A stretch of DNA of 64,000 bases from contig OY970226.1 of NCBI GenBank assembly GCA_963714065.1, forward strand, positions 744,001-808,000, read 5' to 3'. The notes under the pieces were generated by a model that saw only the letters and a program-made list of their open reading frames with translations, was not told where the DNA came from and searched no databases. The translations under genes were made by a program, and so were the position numbers. Shown one piece after another: positions 19,475 to 27,345 of the stretch. Each line of letters opens with the position of its first letter. Position 1 is the stretch's first letter. The stretch is from JAZKID01 sp963714065 (GTDB lineage: Bacteria; Pseudomonadota; Alphaproteobacteria; Rhizobiales; UBA4765).

Positions 19475-20376
19475 ATCAGCGAATAAAGCGCGCTCAGCTC
19501 AACAGCGGGCTCGGCTTTCACGGCGCCGCGGGCAACCAGATCTTCCAGATGTGCAAAGACGCTCAAGGCGGCAACGACATGCATCGGCTTGTCGAGATGC
19601 GCATAAACTTTCCCGACGATTGCCGGAATCGGCAGCGGTTTTTCCTGAAGGGCATCCAGGATTTGCGCTTCGCGCAGCAGGCGATGGGCAATGATGTTTT
19701 CGATCATGCGCACCGGCTCGAGGATCGGCCCGCCATGCCCAGGCCAGATAATTTGCCAGCTGCGGGCGCCGATTTTCTTTAAAGAATGCATATAGGCCCG
19801 CATGCTGCCGTCCGGTGGCGCGATGACGGAAGTCGCCCAGGCCATCAGGTGATCACCGCTCAGCAGTACATCGTGATTGAGCGCAAAAGCCATATGATTG
19901 GCGGTATGTCCGGGCGTGGCGATAGCCTCAAGCGTAACGCCGTGTCCCGAAATTTTTTCTCCATCCTGCAGGAGATGATCGGGCATAAAATCGAGATCCG
20001 CCGACTCGCGCGGTGCCGCCTTCTGCTCTTCCCAGGCTGGGGCGGCGCGATATGCATCTTTTGCATAAAGCGGCGCGCCGGTTGCGGCTTTCAGTTTGCG
20101 CGCGAGCGCGGAATGATCTTTATGCGCGTGAGTGATTAAAATATGCGTGACGCGCTCGCCGCGCAGCGCCACCTGCAGCGCATGAAAATGTGCTGCATCG
20201 TCCGGGCCGGGATCGATCACGGCGACATCGCCGGTGCCAACAATATAGGTGTTCGTGCCCGTAAAGGTCAGCGGCCCCGGATTGTTCGCAGTCAGCCGCC
20301 GCAGCCGGGGCGACAGCCATTCCACGCGGCCGGGAATGCCGGAAAAGCTGCGGTCGAAAATAAGGTCGTCGGCCAT
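19471..20376 (-). CDS. MBL-fold metallo-hydrolase
   Basis: 301 residues. The zinc motif is ITHAHKDHSALA (HxHxDH type), with further ligands in TPGHTANHMAF, LLSGDHLMAW and PGHGGPI. A C-terminal helical winged extension (about 225-301) resembles LACTB2-like hydrolases. The substrate cannot be told from sequence. It lies 31 nt downstream of the P450 and probably shares the luxI-P450 transcript. A lactonase role on a signal molecule is conceivable, but the family is also common as a stand-alone gene. Its end overlaps the end of the DUF1499 gene by 4 nt. Confidence 0.9.
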   Translation of the reverse strand: MADDLIFDRSFSGIPGRVEWLSPRLRRLTANNPGPLTFTGTNTYIVGTGDVAVIDPGPDDAAHFHALQVALRGERVTHILITHAHKDHSALARKLKAATGAPLYAKDAYRAAPAWEEQKAAPRESADLDFMPDHLLQDGEKISGHGVTLEAIATPGHTANHMAFALNHDVLLSGDHLMAWATSVIAPPDGSMRAYMHSLKKIGARSWQIIWPGHGGPILEPVRMIENIIAHRLLREAQILDALQEKPLPIPAIVGKVYAHLDKPMHVVAALSVFAHLEDLVARGAVKAEPAVELSALYSLI

Positions 20377-20407
20377 TCCTTATCTTAGAACGATTTGCGC
20401 GTCCGCA

Positions 20408-21712
20408 TCAAACGGCCGCCCGATTTTTCTCCATAAATACAGGCAGCTTCGTGCCATTGCGCACTTTCAAGCTCAATCTGATTTCGGGCGGCATCATGCT
20501 GATGCAGATGCGCGGCGGCTTGGCAGGGACATCGGAGAGAATACCGAAAGTGAAGGCGGAGGCCATTTCCAGCGCCAGCAATTGCAGCTCCAGCATGGAC
20601 AGGCCCATGCCGAGGCAGGTGCGCGGGCCGGTCCCAAATGGAATATAGGCATTCGATCCGTAATCGCGATCGAGGCAGAAACTGTCCGGTTCGCTCCAGA
20701 AACGGGAGCTGCGATGGAACATCCAGTTGCTGATGATAATGGACGTACCTTTGCGCAGTCTCACACCGGCAAATTCCGTGTTCTTTTTCGCTTCACGCGA
20801 GAACCAGTGAAAGGATGGGTAAAGCCGCAAGGTTTCTCGCACTACGTTCATAGATAATTTGGCCTGCGGCAGTTTGCCAGGATCGATTTCACCCGCCTCG
20901 TCCGCGACTTCCTGCGCTTCTCTTGAAAGCCGTTCGCACAACACAGGGTCTATGGCGAGATGATAGAGCAGCCATGCCGCGGCATTGCCGGTGGTCAGCC
21001 GCCCGCCGAGATATAACAGCAAAATCTCGCCGTTGATCTCCTCTGCGCTCAGGCCAAGCTCGGCAAGCGCATGTACAAGTCGCGGTGACGCCGCATTTTT
21101 CAATGCTTTTTCGACGATATGGGCAACCGCACGGCGGCTGGCCTGCAGTTTTCGTCTCTTGCGGGCGCGCACCCATGGCCAATCCGGCAGCATCTGGAAG
21201 AAGCTGTCGGCCAGATCCTGCTCGACCGTGTGAATGGCGTCGATCAGTACGTTTTCATCGCCCGTGCTGAGCGTATTGCGCCCGAAAATGATCGCATTGA
21301 TGATACGCAGAACCAAAGGCTGCATGATTTCGAAAGCGTCGAAGCTTTCTTCCTTTGAATATTCCGCAGCATGTCTGCGGATGATGGCGGAGATCTCGGT
21401 CACGAAATTCTGCCTTAAGCCCCGCGTGAAATATTCATGGTGAACATCGCGGCGGCGTTTATATTCATCGCCGCTGAGCGTAAGCGTGGTCGCACCCAAA
21501 AGCGCCTCGAATTTCTTGATGAACTGCCCCTTGCCGAATTCGCTTTCGTCTGCCTTCAGCAGCGGCTTGATCAGCGCGTCATCGTTCAGCATATAAACAG
21601 GCGATAGGCCTATCCGCAGTTTGATAAGAGCTGCCGCTTCTTTCGATTTGTCGAGGAAAAACTTTAACGGATCACGCTGCAGAGCGGCGAAGTCTGAAAA
21701 TAAATGTGTCAT
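20408..21712 (-). CDS. Cytochrome P450 coupled to luxI
   Basis: 434 residues. The heme-binding loop is FGTGPRTCLG with Cys366. The ExxR motif is ETLR in VVRETLRLYP, and a PERF-like segment is present (EPDSFCLDRDY). In the I-helix the usual (A/G)Gx(D/E)TT reads GGRLTTG, so the acidic residue of the proton-relay pair is Leu while the Thr is kept. The start lies 41 nt inside the end of the luxI-like gene, so translation should be coupled. No ferredoxin or reductase gene is nearby. A role in modifying the signal made by the LuxI homologue is inferred from the overlap alone. Confidence 0.95.
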   Translation of the reverse strand: MTHLFSDFAALQRDPLKFFLDKSKEAAALIKLRIGLSPVYMLNDDALIKPLLKADESEFGKGQFIKKFEALLGATTLTLSGDEYKRRRDVHHEYFTRGLRQNFVTEISAIIRRHAAEYSKEESFDAFEIMQPLVLRIINAIIFGRNTLSTGDENVLIDAIHTVEQDLADSFFQMLPDWPWVRARKRRKLQASRRAVAHIVEKALKNAASPRLVHALAELGLSAEEINGEILLLYLGGRLTTGNAAAWLLYHLAIDPVLCERLSREAQEVADEAGEIDPGKLPQAKLSMNVVRETLRLYPSFHWFSREAKKNTEFAGVRLRKGTSIIISNWMFHRSSRFWSEPDSFCLDRDYGSNAYIPFGTGPRTCLGMGLSMLELQLLALEMASAFTFGILSDVPAKPPRICISMMPPEIRLSLKVRNGTKLPVFMEKNRAAV

Positions 21713-22352
21713 CCTTGATCTCCATATGCCGGGTCAAGTCTATCATAGGACGCAGGATTGAGAAATTCTGTTCTGTCATGGGAACCTCGCCCGCCATGGC
21801 CAGCTCGAACCTCCCTTTGCTGTCGACATCTATGGCAAGCGGCGCGCCATAACGGCGCATTTTAAGACCAAGGCGCGTCAACTGCCGCTCCCGTGCGGGA
21901 CTAAAAATGCAGACCAGCCCCTTGGCATCCTGACCGACGGCGAAACGAAAAAGAAGCCCATAAAGGAACATGCTTAGATATTTATAATCGCGATTGATGC
22001 CAAACCGGCTGACATCCCAATAGTCCGCGCCAAAAGGATAAGACTGTTTCGTCGCCAGATAGGGAAAAATCTGCGCGGAGAAATATGCCTTGTCGCAGCG
22101 ATTAAAGCGGAAATAACCGGCAACATCCTCACCGGACAATAATGCGCAATGAACTGTCTGCGGCGTGTCGAAATCGTCTCTTTCGATGCCGTCTTTAGTA
22201 TTCAGAAGCCAGCCATGCTGCTTGCAAAAAAGTTCGTAGCGAAAACGAAAAATTTTTGTATCCAAAGCCGGCTCTTCCCCTTCGTGAAAAAAGTGGGCTG
22301 AAAGCCTTGTATCTAATATAGCTTGATCCATAAGCATTTTTACCGATTTCAT
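21672..22352 (-). CDS. LuxI-type acyl-homoserine lactone synthase homologue
   Basis: 226 residues. The invariant LuxI residues are present in order: Arg and Phe in FRFRYELF, Trp in HGW, Glu/Asp/Asp in GIERDDFD, Arg in GYFRFNRC, and Ser-Arg-Phe in YWDVSRFGI, where the usual Glu is Asp. The C-terminal half (FSPARERQLTRLGLKMRRYG) matches the acyl-carrier-binding part. It should join S-adenosylmethionine and an acyl donor into a homoserine lactone. The start could be any of three close ATG codons (22352, 22337, 22331). It is divergent from a luxR gene 78 nt away. No clear lux box is visible between them. Confidence 0.88.
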   Translation of the reverse strand: MKSVKMLMDQAILDTRLSAHFFHEGEEPALDTKIFRFRYELFCKQHGWLLNTKDGIERDDFDTPQTVHCALLSGEDVAGYFRFNRCDKAYFSAQIFPYLATKQSYPFGADYWDVSRFGINRDYKYLSMFLYGLLFRFAVGQDAKGLVCIFSPARERQLTRLGLKMRRYGAPLAIDVDSKGRFELAMAGEVPMTEQNFSILRPMIDLTRHMEIKDDTFIFRLRRSAA

Positions 22353-22430
22353 CTTCGCAAAAACGCATTAAGATAACATCCCGGAAACCCGTGATGAAAA
22401 TTGTATTTGATTTAATTAGATTGCTTTTTC

Positions 22431-23198
22431 ATGGAACTTGAAGATGCCCTGACCGCGGTAGAAGCAGCCGACAGTCTGGACGACCTCATGCTGACATTGC
22501 AGACAATTGCGACGTCTTACGGTTTCGATTCCTGCGGCTTCACGGACACATCGCGCCCCGGCGATAAGAATCCTTTTTTCATTGGCACGCACGATCCAGA
22601 TTTTGTGAAAACTTATTTTCAGGAAGGATTTAAACAGTCCGATCCCATTCTCGCTCTCACCAGGCGCAGCAATATGCCTTTCAACTGGTCGGGCCTGCCG
22701 CTGGCGCTGCCCAAAAAATCCGGAGCCTACAAGACCATGACAACAGCCTGGGATTTCGGCATTCTCGACGGCATTACAATTCCTTTTCATTATAATGATC
22801 GCCTGGGGCGGCGCCATTCCAGCAATTGTACCTTTTTCTGGAAAAACAAGGCGATTGCATTGCGCAAGCTATTCAAGCTCAAGCGCTTCGAACTGCATAT
22901 GATCGTGCTGTACTGGGCGCAGAAAGTCGTTGATCTCGAGGAAGTTAACCGCAGGCTGCAAGCACACTTTTTCGATGTGCAAGGCGAACCTCTCGCCGAC
23001 ATTCGTCTCACCGACCGCGAAAAAGACGTTCTGGCCTGGGCGGGGCGCGGCAAGACGGTTTCCGAGACGGCCGATATCCTCGCCATTTCCTACGATACGG
23101 TGGAAACGCATATGCGCCATGCCATGCAAAAGCTCAGCGCCAACACCAAGACGCATGCGGTGGTGAAAGCGGTCTATCTCGGGCTTGTAGATGTATAA
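22431..23198 (+). CDS. LuxR-family quorum-sensing regulator
   Basis: 255 residues. Residues 10-170 are an autoinducer-binding domain with the conserved Asp-Pro and Trp of the pocket (QSDPILALTRRSNMPFNW). The C-terminal HTH (about 188-250) reads LTDREKDVLAWAGRGKTVSE.. YDTVETHMRHAMQKL, the GerE/LuxR signature. It is divergent from the luxI-like gene, the usual arrangement for a cognate pair. It probably binds DNA near the intergenic region in response to the lactone. Ribosome site weak. Confidence 0.93.
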   Translation: MELEDALTAVEAADSLDDLMLTLQTIATSYGFDSCGFTDTSRPGDKNPFFIGTHDPDFVKTYFQEGFKQSDPILALTRRSNMPFNWSGLPLALPKKSGAYKTMTTAWDFGILDGITIPFHYNDRLGRRHSSNCTFFWKNKAIALRKLFKLKRFELHMIVLYWAQKVVDLEEVNRRLQAHFFDVQGEPLADIRLTDREKDVLAWAGRGKTVSETADILAISYDTVETHMRHAMQKLSANTKTHAVVKAVYLGLVDV

Positions 23199-23299
23199 AG
23201 GAAAGAACCTGTTGCGAAAATCCGTAACGTTTTAATCATTTCTGTCAGAGGTCTTCTATTTTTCTAAGGCATAATCGGAAACCTTATCTGGAGAACCGC

Positions 23300-23635
23300 A
23301 TGACGTTCCGGCAACGAATGCATAAATTCCTGAGACGCACCGACGGCGCAACCACGATCGAATTCAGCATGATTGCCGGCGGAATCTTCTTGCTTATACT
23401 TCCCGTGGTTACAACCACAGGCAAGCATCTGGATTCGAAATATGAAACTATTTCGCAAGAGGTTGTTGCGGCGGTAGATCCGGAAAGCAGCATTTGCGCC
23501 ACCGATCCCGAGGCCTGCGGCCAGCATATTCTTCCCCAGGAGGATGGGAACCAAGGCGAGGAAGAACTTACGTCAGGATGCGCTGGCGGCGGAGCTGTGG
23601 GCATATGCCCTGTTTTCCAGCCGCTTGATCCATAA
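23300..23635 (+). CDS. Flp-type pilin with long C-terminal extension
   Basis: 111 residues. The N-terminal half has the Flp prepilin pattern: basic leader, DGATTIEFSMIAGGIFLLIL with Glu at position +5 of the hydrophobic helix, then a KHLDSKYETISQ segment as in Flp pilins. Typical Flp pilins end at about 55-65 residues. Here about 45 extra residues follow, with four Cys and a Gly-rich end. No tad assembly genes are nearby. A terminator follows at 23674-23702. It could be a minor pilin or pseudopilin. Confidence 0.75.
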   Translation: MTFRQRMHKFLRRTDGATTIEFSMIAGGIFLLILPVVTTTGKHLDSKYETISQEVVAAVDPESSICATDPEACGQHILPQEDGNQGEEELTSGCAGGGAVGICPVFQPLDP

Positions 23636-23673
23636 TTTACGCGCCAAATTTGCCCGCTAAGACGTAGCAATAA

Positions 23674-23702
23674 AAAACCGCCGTAACATGCCGGCGGTTT
23701 TT
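23674..23702 (+). terminator. Intrinsic terminator (bidirectional)
   Basis: Stem ACCGCCG/CGGCGGT with an 8-nt loop, flanked by A and T runs on both sides. It can end both the pilin transcript (+) and the tRNA-Pro transcript (-). Confidence 0.8.
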
Positions 23703-23781
23703 GCAATCTATCGGGACGATTACGGTGCATTGCCAGCAGGCAAAACTATAGCAAAAACGTCACAATCGCCGAACCAGAATG

Positions 23782-23858
23782 GTCGGAGTGGCAGGATTTG
23801 AACCTGCGACCCCTACGTCCCGAACGTAGTGCTCTACCAGGCTGAGCCACACTCCGAC
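23782..23858 (-). tRNA. tRNA-Pro (CGG)
   Basis: 77-nt cloverleaf on the minus strand. Acceptor stem GTCGGAG/CTCCGAC, anticodon stem CTACG/CGTAG around loop TTCGGGA (anticodon CGG), T loop TTCAAAT. CCA is not encoded. Confidence 0.97.
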
Positions 23859-24006
23859 ATGCTGGTCTATGCTATCGAAGCAGGCTTTTTTGGCCGCACT
23901 CCGATAATTGCGTTAAGCCATAACGGGTGAAAGCGATTGCTGCAAGCTGCATAATTGCATCTGGCTCTTGTGAAAGCATGTTTGCGCCGTTACATCTTGC
24001 GAAAGT

Positions 24007-24081
24007 TGGGGCGTCGCCAAGCGGTAAGGCAGCGGTTTTTGGTACCGCCATTCCCAGGTTCGAATCCTGGCGCCCCAGCCA
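24007..24081 (+). tRNA. tRNA-Gln (TTG)
   Basis: 75 nt including encoded CCA. Acceptor stem TGGGGCG/CGCCCCA, anticodon stem GCGGT/ACCGC around loop TTTTGGT (anticodon TTG), T loop TTCGAAT. The typical bacterial glutamine tRNA start TGGGG is present. Confidence 0.97.
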
Positions 24082-24181
24082 GCCTACGCTCTTCGAGCTT
24101 CGGCTCGGCGAGCCGCGCGAGCCAGCCGAAACGAGATTAGAGCGTGGCTGTCACGCCGAAGCTGCGGAGCAGCGAAGGCGG
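24082..24181. repeat. Palindromic MITE-like element after tRNA-Gln
   Basis: The left arm (24082-24105, GCCTACGCTCTTCGAGCTTC then GGCT) and right arm (24156-24179, GCCGAAGCTGCGGAGCAGCG then AAGGC) are imperfect inverted copies enclosing about 50 nt with their own short hairpin (GCTCGGCGAGC). It starts directly at the tRNA 3' end and reaches almost to the asparaginase ribosome site. It resembles small non-autonomous palindromic elements; no coding content. Confidence 0.6.
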
Positions 24182-24197
24182 ACTTCATAGGAGCGAT

Positions 24198-25220
24198 ATG
24201 CCTTCAGCCATCCACATCACCCGCGGCCCTGGTATCGAAAGCACGCATGACGTCGCCGTCTGCATCGTGAATGATGACGGTGAAACCGTTTTCAAGCATG
24301 GCGATAGCACGCAAAAAATCTTCCCACGCTCCGCCGTGAAAATCATGCAGGCGATGCCGCTTGTCATCAGCGGCGGTGCCGACGCCTTTCAGCTTGATGA
24401 ACGCATGCTGGCGCTCACCTGCGCCTCGCATTCCGGCGAGGCGGAGCATGTGGAACTTGTCGCGGAAATGCTCGGCAAAGCCGGTCTTTCGGAAGCCGAT
24501 CTCGAATGCGGCCCGCATTGGCCTTCGCGCAAGACAGCCGCTTACGATCTCGCGGGGGAAGGAAAAAAACCATCGCAGCTTCACAACAATTGCTCCGGCA
24601 AGCATACGGGCATGTTGCTTTACGCGAAACACAAGGGGTATCCGACAAAAAATTATGTTTCTGCCGGTCACCCTGCGCAGCGCGATATCCGCTCCTTGCT
24701 CGAGGATGTAACGCAGAAAAAACTGGGCAGTGACGATTGCGGCATGGACGGCTGCTCCCTCCCCGCTTGCATGTTTTCTCTTGAAGCCCTGGCACGCGGT
24801 CTCGCCAAACTCGGCACAGGAAAAAAACTGACGCCGGAACAAGCCACAGCCGCGCAACGATTGCGCACGGCTTGCGCCAACTATCCGTTTTATACTGCAG
24901 GCACCGGCCGTTTCGATACGAAAGTGATGCAGGCTTTGGGCGAGCGCGCTTATGTGAAAACGGGAGCGGAAGGTGTCTATGGCGGCATTCTGCCAGAGTT
25001 AAAACTCGGCTTTGCCGTAAAATGTCTGGACGGCGCAGTTCGTGCTGCCGAATGCGTGACCGCCAATATTATCGCGACGCTTCTACCGCTCGATGCGGCC
25101 GAAAAACGCACGCTTGAGCCTCTCTGCGCGCCTGCGTTGACGAACTGGCGGGGAGTTGAGGTGGGGAGAGTTGCAATAAATGCCGATTTTCAAAGGGAAT
25201 TGGCAAACTGCAAGCCTTGA
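24198..25220 (+). CDS. L-asparaginase II family protein
   Basis: 340 residues of the Rhizobium-type (AnsA/asparaginase_II) family, unrelated to E. coli asparaginases. Family segments are visible: HGDSTQKIFPRSAVKIMQAM, CASHSGEAEHVE, LHNNCSGKHTGML, GHPAQRDIRS, DDCGMDGCSLPACMF and GVYGGILPELKLGFAVKCLDG. It should hydrolyse asparagine to aspartate and ammonia. Start 24198 has GGAG 6 nt upstream. An earlier in-frame ATG at 24144 lies in the palindromic repeat and is unlikely. Confidence 0.92.
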   Translation: MPSAIHITRGPGIESTHDVAVCIVNDDGETVFKHGDSTQKIFPRSAVKIMQAMPLVISGGADAFQLDERMLALTCASHSGEAEHVELVAEMLGKAGLSEADLECGPHWPSRKTAAYDLAGEGKKPSQLHNNCSGKHTGMLLYAKHKGYPTKNYVSAGHPAQRDIRSLLEDVTQKKLGSDDCGMDGCSLPACMFSLEALARGLAKLGTGKKLTPEQATAAQRLRTACANYPFYTAGTGRFDTKVMQALGERAYVKTGAEGVYGGILPELKLGFAVKCLDGAVRAAECVTANIIATLLPLDAAEKRTLEPLCAPALTNWRGVEVGRVAINADFQRELANCKP

Positions 25221-25306
25221 AGCAGCAGTTTATTTCCGTATGCAAAGCTGATATTATGGTAAATAGAGAAAATATTATTTAAATCAAATTTTATTGATGT
25301 GACGGC

Positions 25307-27343
25307 ATGGACGTAAAGCTCAATTCTGTTTCTGACCGATCCGAACCGGCTTCTGCCGGGCCGGATGATACTGATTTTAATCAGGCGCTCGCGAGTACAA
25401 AAGACGATCCCGTCATCATCAACCAGATCAGGAAAACGAATTCGCAGATCACCGAATTTCAGGAAAGGGTTGCCGCGGCTAAGAAAACACAAAAGCCCTT
25501 GCCGGATCAGGTCGATCCTATCGAGCCGGAAAAGCAGGGCGAGGAATTCGGCAAGGAACTGGCAACAACCAAGGGGCAGCAATTCGTACTGATTGGCGAG
25601 CACCATAATCAAGCCGACGAATGGAAAACGCTGGTTTCGATCATCCAAGGATATGAGAAGAACAGAAATTCAAAAGATAAAAGGCGTCTCATTTTTATAT
25701 ATGAGGGAGAGGATAATCCAACAGTAGGCACAGCATGGCGCGAATGGAACGATACGCCGATTGTAAAACGAAGCCTTCTCGGCAACAAGCTCAACGAGCG
25801 CTATGGAAAAAACAGTGAAGAAATAAACAGATATTGGCAAAATCAAGTGCAATCAGGCAAGAACGCAAGATATCTGCCTATGTCCGATGCCCTCAATTAT
25901 ATCAGCGATATAAGATCGGACATCAATTTTTATATTGTCGACGCCAATTACCCTATGAATTTTGAAGGAAAAAAACATATAGGAAAAACGAAATTTGCCG
26001 ACCGTGATACAGTAATGGCTTTTCACATCGACCGCCTGAGTAAAGAATTTCCAGATGCCATTTTTATTGGCAACATCGGCGCGCATCATGTTATCGAGAA
26101 AAGCGCCGGGAACAATAATAAGCTTAACGATAACGGTGTTAATATGAGCCATACGATGGCCAAACAGCTTGCATCTCTCCATGGCTATACTGCCGTGCAT
26201 ACGATTGCCAGCGTTCCCTATGGAGCATCATTTTCAAACTCGGAAGACGAGCGGGTTTACGTAAATCAGAATTTTTTTGATAAATATATTCCCATACGTG
26301 CTTTCGACGCGAAAAAAGACACTTGGCAGAACCCCTGGAAAAACGCTGCAGGGAAGCAGAATTCGTTCGCGTTTGAGGACATGCCCTCGCATAACGAAGT
26401 CATCAGACTGGATCCCGTTTGGGCAGACGATCCGGAAATCAAGCAATTCAAGGCAGAGGTCGCCAAGGCTAAGAAAAAAATACCGAAGCTTTCGCTCGAA
26501 CGAGATATTTACACATGGAAACGCGATGCACAGGATTTCGGCAAATCATTGGCGGTCAGCAGCGGAGGTCAAATTGTGCTTCTGGGATACGATACTAAAC
26601 AGACCGGACATTGGGATGTGCTGACTAACATAATCGAGACATATGAAAAAACGAAAAACAAGACGGATGCGCGCGCCATTATTTTCATAGCGCCCAAGGA
26701 AACGCGTAGCCTCTATGCTGCCGGGGCGCGCCGCTGGAATAAAATGCCGCAGCAGGAACGCAAACGCGGCGCACTTGGTGATGTTTTGCTGGAAACGATG
26801 CAAAAAACCCTTCCATCCTATAATAATGAACTTCTTGCAAACGGTCCCATACGCGCTTTAGGAGAAATGGAGGCTTTGAACAAACTAAGTAAGCTACGGC
26901 CCGATGTTAGCATTTATGCCGTTTGCAACAACGAAAACACCGACATTTATCGAATGAAAGACAAGGAGCCTATAAAAGAATTTAATCCCGATTTTGCGGA
27001 TCTTGATACGTCCATGGCTCTTAACATACAGAAGCTGCGCGAACAGTATCCGGATGCAATTATCGTTGGCGCTTTTCACGCCGGACATATAGCCGAACGT
27101 ACCAAAGACGATTCTGCAAAGTCAGAAAATCTGGATGAAGGTGGAAACAATCAAAACGATCAGATGGCTGAACAGCTTTCGCTAATCAATGGCGATAATG
27201 TAGTGCGCAGCTTGCGCATACGTACATACGAAAAAAGCCATAGCTTCAATGCCTACGGCGACGAGATCTATACTGACCACGGCGAATATGACAAAACTAT
27301 TTTTGTACCGCCCGCGGATTTATCCAGATGGCGCAAACACTGA
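25307..27343 (+). CDS. Tandem-duplicated ChaN/EreA-like protein, possible effector
   Basis: 678 residues, no signal peptide, AT-rich. Two homologous halves follow a polar N-terminus. Half 1 (about 80-345) has FVLIGEHHNQADEWKTLVSI with E98-H99-H100, then FIYEGEDNP, SDINFYIVDANYPMNF, and AIFIGNIGAHHVIEKS. Half 2 (about 405-678) repeats this: IVLLGYDTKQTGHWDVLTNI, AIIFIAPKE, PDVSIYAVCNNENTDIY and AIIVGAFHAGHIAER. The GEHH core recalls the ChaN / erythromycin-esterase / TraB fold. In half 2 the GEHH residues have become GYDT, so only half 1 would keep that site. Function unknown; a secreted effector is a reasonable guess. Confidence 0.8.
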   Translation: MDVKLNSVSDRSEPASAGPDDTDFNQALASTKDDPVIINQIRKTNSQITEFQERVAAAKKTQKPLPDQVDPIEPEKQGEEFGKELATTKGQQFVLIGEHHNQADEWKTLVSIIQGYEKNRNSKDKRRLIFIYEGEDNPTVGTAWREWNDTPIVKRSLLGNKLNERYGKNSEEINRYWQNQVQSGKNARYLPMSDALNYISDIRSDINFYIVDANYPMNFEGKKHIGKTKFADRDTVMAFHIDRLSKEFPDAIFIGNIGAHHVIEKSAGNNNKLNDNGVNMSHTMAKQLASLHGYTAVHTIASVPYGASFSNSEDERVYVNQNFFDKYIPIRAFDAKKDTWQNPWKNAAGKQNSFAFEDMPSHNEVIRLDPVWADDPEIKQFKAEVAKAKKKIPKLSLERDIYTWKRDAQDFGKSLAVSSGGQIVLLGYDTKQTGHWDVLTNIIETYEKTKNKTDARAIIFIAPKETRSLYAAGARRWNKMPQQERKRGALGDVLLETMQKTLPSYNNELLANGPIRALGEMEALNKLSKLRPDVSIYAVCNNENTDIYRMKDKEPIKEFNPDFADLDTSMALNIQKLREQYPDAIIVGAFHAGHIAERTKDDSAKSENLDEGGNNQNDQMAEQLSLINGDNVVRSLRIRTYEKSHSFNAYGDEIYTDHGEYDKTIFVPPADLSRWRKH

Positions 27344-27345
27344 TT

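Noticed and set aside
22353..22430. lux box between luxI and luxR
   Set aside because: I looked for a 18-20-nt dyad with CTG..CAG-like ends and found none convincing in the 78-nt gap.
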